A stretch of 64,000 bases of DNA from Roseiarcus sp963781895 (GTDB lineage Bacteria; Pseudomonadota; Alphaproteobacteria; Rhizobiales; Beijerinckiaceae), in NCBI GenBank assembly GCA_963781895.1, contig CAWAIM010000002.1:1-64000 (forward strand), given 5' to 3'. The notes beneath the pieces are model-generated. The model was not told the origin of the DNA. It saw nothing but the letters and a program-made list of their open reading frames with translations, and ran no database searches. Position numbers and translations under genes: made by a program. This document shows positions 63,258 through 64,000 of the stretch, piece after piece. Every line of letters begins with the position of its first letter. Within the stretch, counting starts at the first letter, position 1.

Positions 63258-64000
63258 ATGGGATCCGTCATGACCCCCACCCAATACAAGGCGCGATATG
63301 AAAAACTCGTGGTCCCGCTCGCGAACGGCGGCGCGACGACAATCAGGTTAAACCAATATCGATTGCGGTCGCTGAACTACAACGAGGCTGCGGCCAATGC
63401 GTTCCTCAACAGATTGGACAGGGGCGGGGTCGATATTGAACTGCGCGTCGATTCCGGGCCGGAGGTCTTTCGGATCGCGCACCGGCTGTCAGACGGCTCG
63501 ACAACGGTCAACCAAATGACCAGGAGCGGCCCGGGACCGGTCGACACCGCAGTCCTCAAGAACGTTCGACTGATCGCGAGATATGTGTTCGCCGGCAAAG
63601 GCTCGCCCGAACATTGCCAGATCGTCCTGCAGCTTGTCGACCATTGGAAGCTCGCGCCGCTTGGTTTGCAGGCTTACGCGGACAGCGCGCTGGGGCTCGA
63701 CTGCAACGGCTTCGTTGGGAACTATCTCTGGCACGTAAGGCGCGGACGCCCATGGACGGATCAAGGGCTCGACGTCAACGAAGGGCCGGACTCTCTGATC
63801 CCGCAATATTTCATCGGCAAGACGGCGATCGCGCATTGGGAAGACATGAAGCCCGGACGCTCTTATATTCTGGGCAGGGTCAGCAGCCTTGGCGCGATCA
63901 TCGAAGGCGGAGGCTCGGCCGCGAATGCGGGGCATATCGCGATCACCGAGCCGGGCCGCTTTCGAACTCCGGACGCCTCGAGGCCGCCCGGCATTTATGT
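63258..64000 (+). CDS. Partial cysteine-peptidase-like (NlpC/P60 or CHAP-like) protein, cut by window end
   Basis: An open frame of at least 247 codons runs to the window edge. It starts at ATG 63258 (MGSVMTPTQYKARYEKL) or the in-frame ATG 63270. Counted from the second start, Cys145 in LGLDCNGFVGNYLW and His222 in NAGHIAITEPGRF resemble the catalytic Cys (DCxGF) and His (GHI) of NlpC/P60-type peptidases and amidases. I saw no signal peptide. Codon use is ordinary. The remaining C-terminus is outside the window, so the assignment is tentative. Confidence 0.65.
   Translation, partial: MGSVMTPTQYKARYEKLVVPLANGGATTIRLNQYRLRSLNYNEAAANAFLNRLDRGGVDIELRVDSGPEVFRIAHRLSDGSTTVNQMTRSGPGPVDTAVLKNVRLIARYVFAGKGSPEHCQIVLQLVDHWKLAPLGLQAYADSALGLDCNGFVGNYLWHVRRGRPWTDQGLDVNEGPDSLIPQYFIGKTAIAHWEDMKPGRSYILGRVSSLGAIIEGGGSAANAGHIAITEPGRFRTPDASRPPGIY

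Noticed and set aside
1..64000. CRISPR arrays, rRNA and tRNA genes
   Set aside because: I looked for regularly spaced repeats and for tRNA or rRNA signatures and saw none; a tRNAscan or Infernal run would confirm.

Overview
The window looks like chromosome from an alphaproteobacterium of the order Hyphomicrobiales (Rhizobiales), perhaps near the Methylocystaceae/Beijerinckiaceae. The evidence is high G+C content, the alphaproteobacterial cell-cycle regulators SciP and RcdA, small conserved families (DUF1192, DUF1465, DUF2007, DUF1036), a YejABEF peptide importer, and a lanthanide-type PQQ alcohol dehydrogenase with its cytochrome c and XoxJ-like partner. The family assignment is inference.

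Layout. 0.4-5.9 kb: a minus-strand efflux operon (HlyD-type fusion protein, double ATPase, two ABC-2 permeases) next to an AhpD-like protein. 6.2-7.6 kb: peroxiredoxin, OsmC-like protein and a decayed rhodanese. 8-10 kb: a plus-strand arsenic operon (arsR, a VOC protein, arsC, arsH) with no efflux pump. 10.6-15.9 kb: formamidase, SDR, lytic transglycosylase, a PEP-CTERM phosphoesterase and a DUF1036 protein. 16-23.4 kb: pyruvate kinase, an orphan HlyC-like lysine acyltransferase beside an 85-residue protein, a hydrolase, TPR protein, ribosomal protein L36, a thioesterase, an MBL hydrolase, a DUF1499 protein and an orphan pilus-type domain. 23.5-30.2 kb: Edd, Sel1-repeat protein, ThiE, RcdA, DUF1192, MnmA and SciP (with a CtrA-box-like site). 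30.4-42.5 kb: SDR, adenylate cyclase-TPR protein, PanB-like enzyme, sirtuin, Tdh and Kbl (separated by a 1.9-kb accessory segment), a small methyltransferase, DUF2007, polyprenyl diphosphate synthase and alanine racemase. 42.8-52.4 kb: yejABEF, deoB, a HIT protein and a second peptide-binding protein. 52.6-56.3 kb: a transposase remnant and the PQQ dehydrogenase cluster. 56.3-64 kb: XerC, MutT, ArgJ, PpiC, the alpha ribosomal operon (rpsM-rpsK-rpoA-rplQ) and the start of a cysteine-peptidase-like gene cut by the window end.

About fourteen genes are interrupted by single-base frameshifts. Nearly all have a span of 3n+1, meaning one surplus base, and they include conserved housekeeping genes (mnmA, kbl, panB-like, ppiC). 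This points to insertion-type sequencing or assembly error rather than real gene decay. Such genes are given as one feature over the whole span, with the shift position stated. No tRNA, rRNA or CRISPR array was seen.

Functional links: ArsR, ArsC and ArsH form an arsenic response, probably with the VOC protein. RcdA and SciP both act on CtrA. Kbl and Tdh catalyse consecutive steps of threonine breakdown. YejABEF is a peptide importer. The PQQ dehydrogenase, cytochrome c and XoxJ-like protein form a periplasmic alcohol-oxidation module. MutT and ArgJ overlap as a translationally coupled pair.
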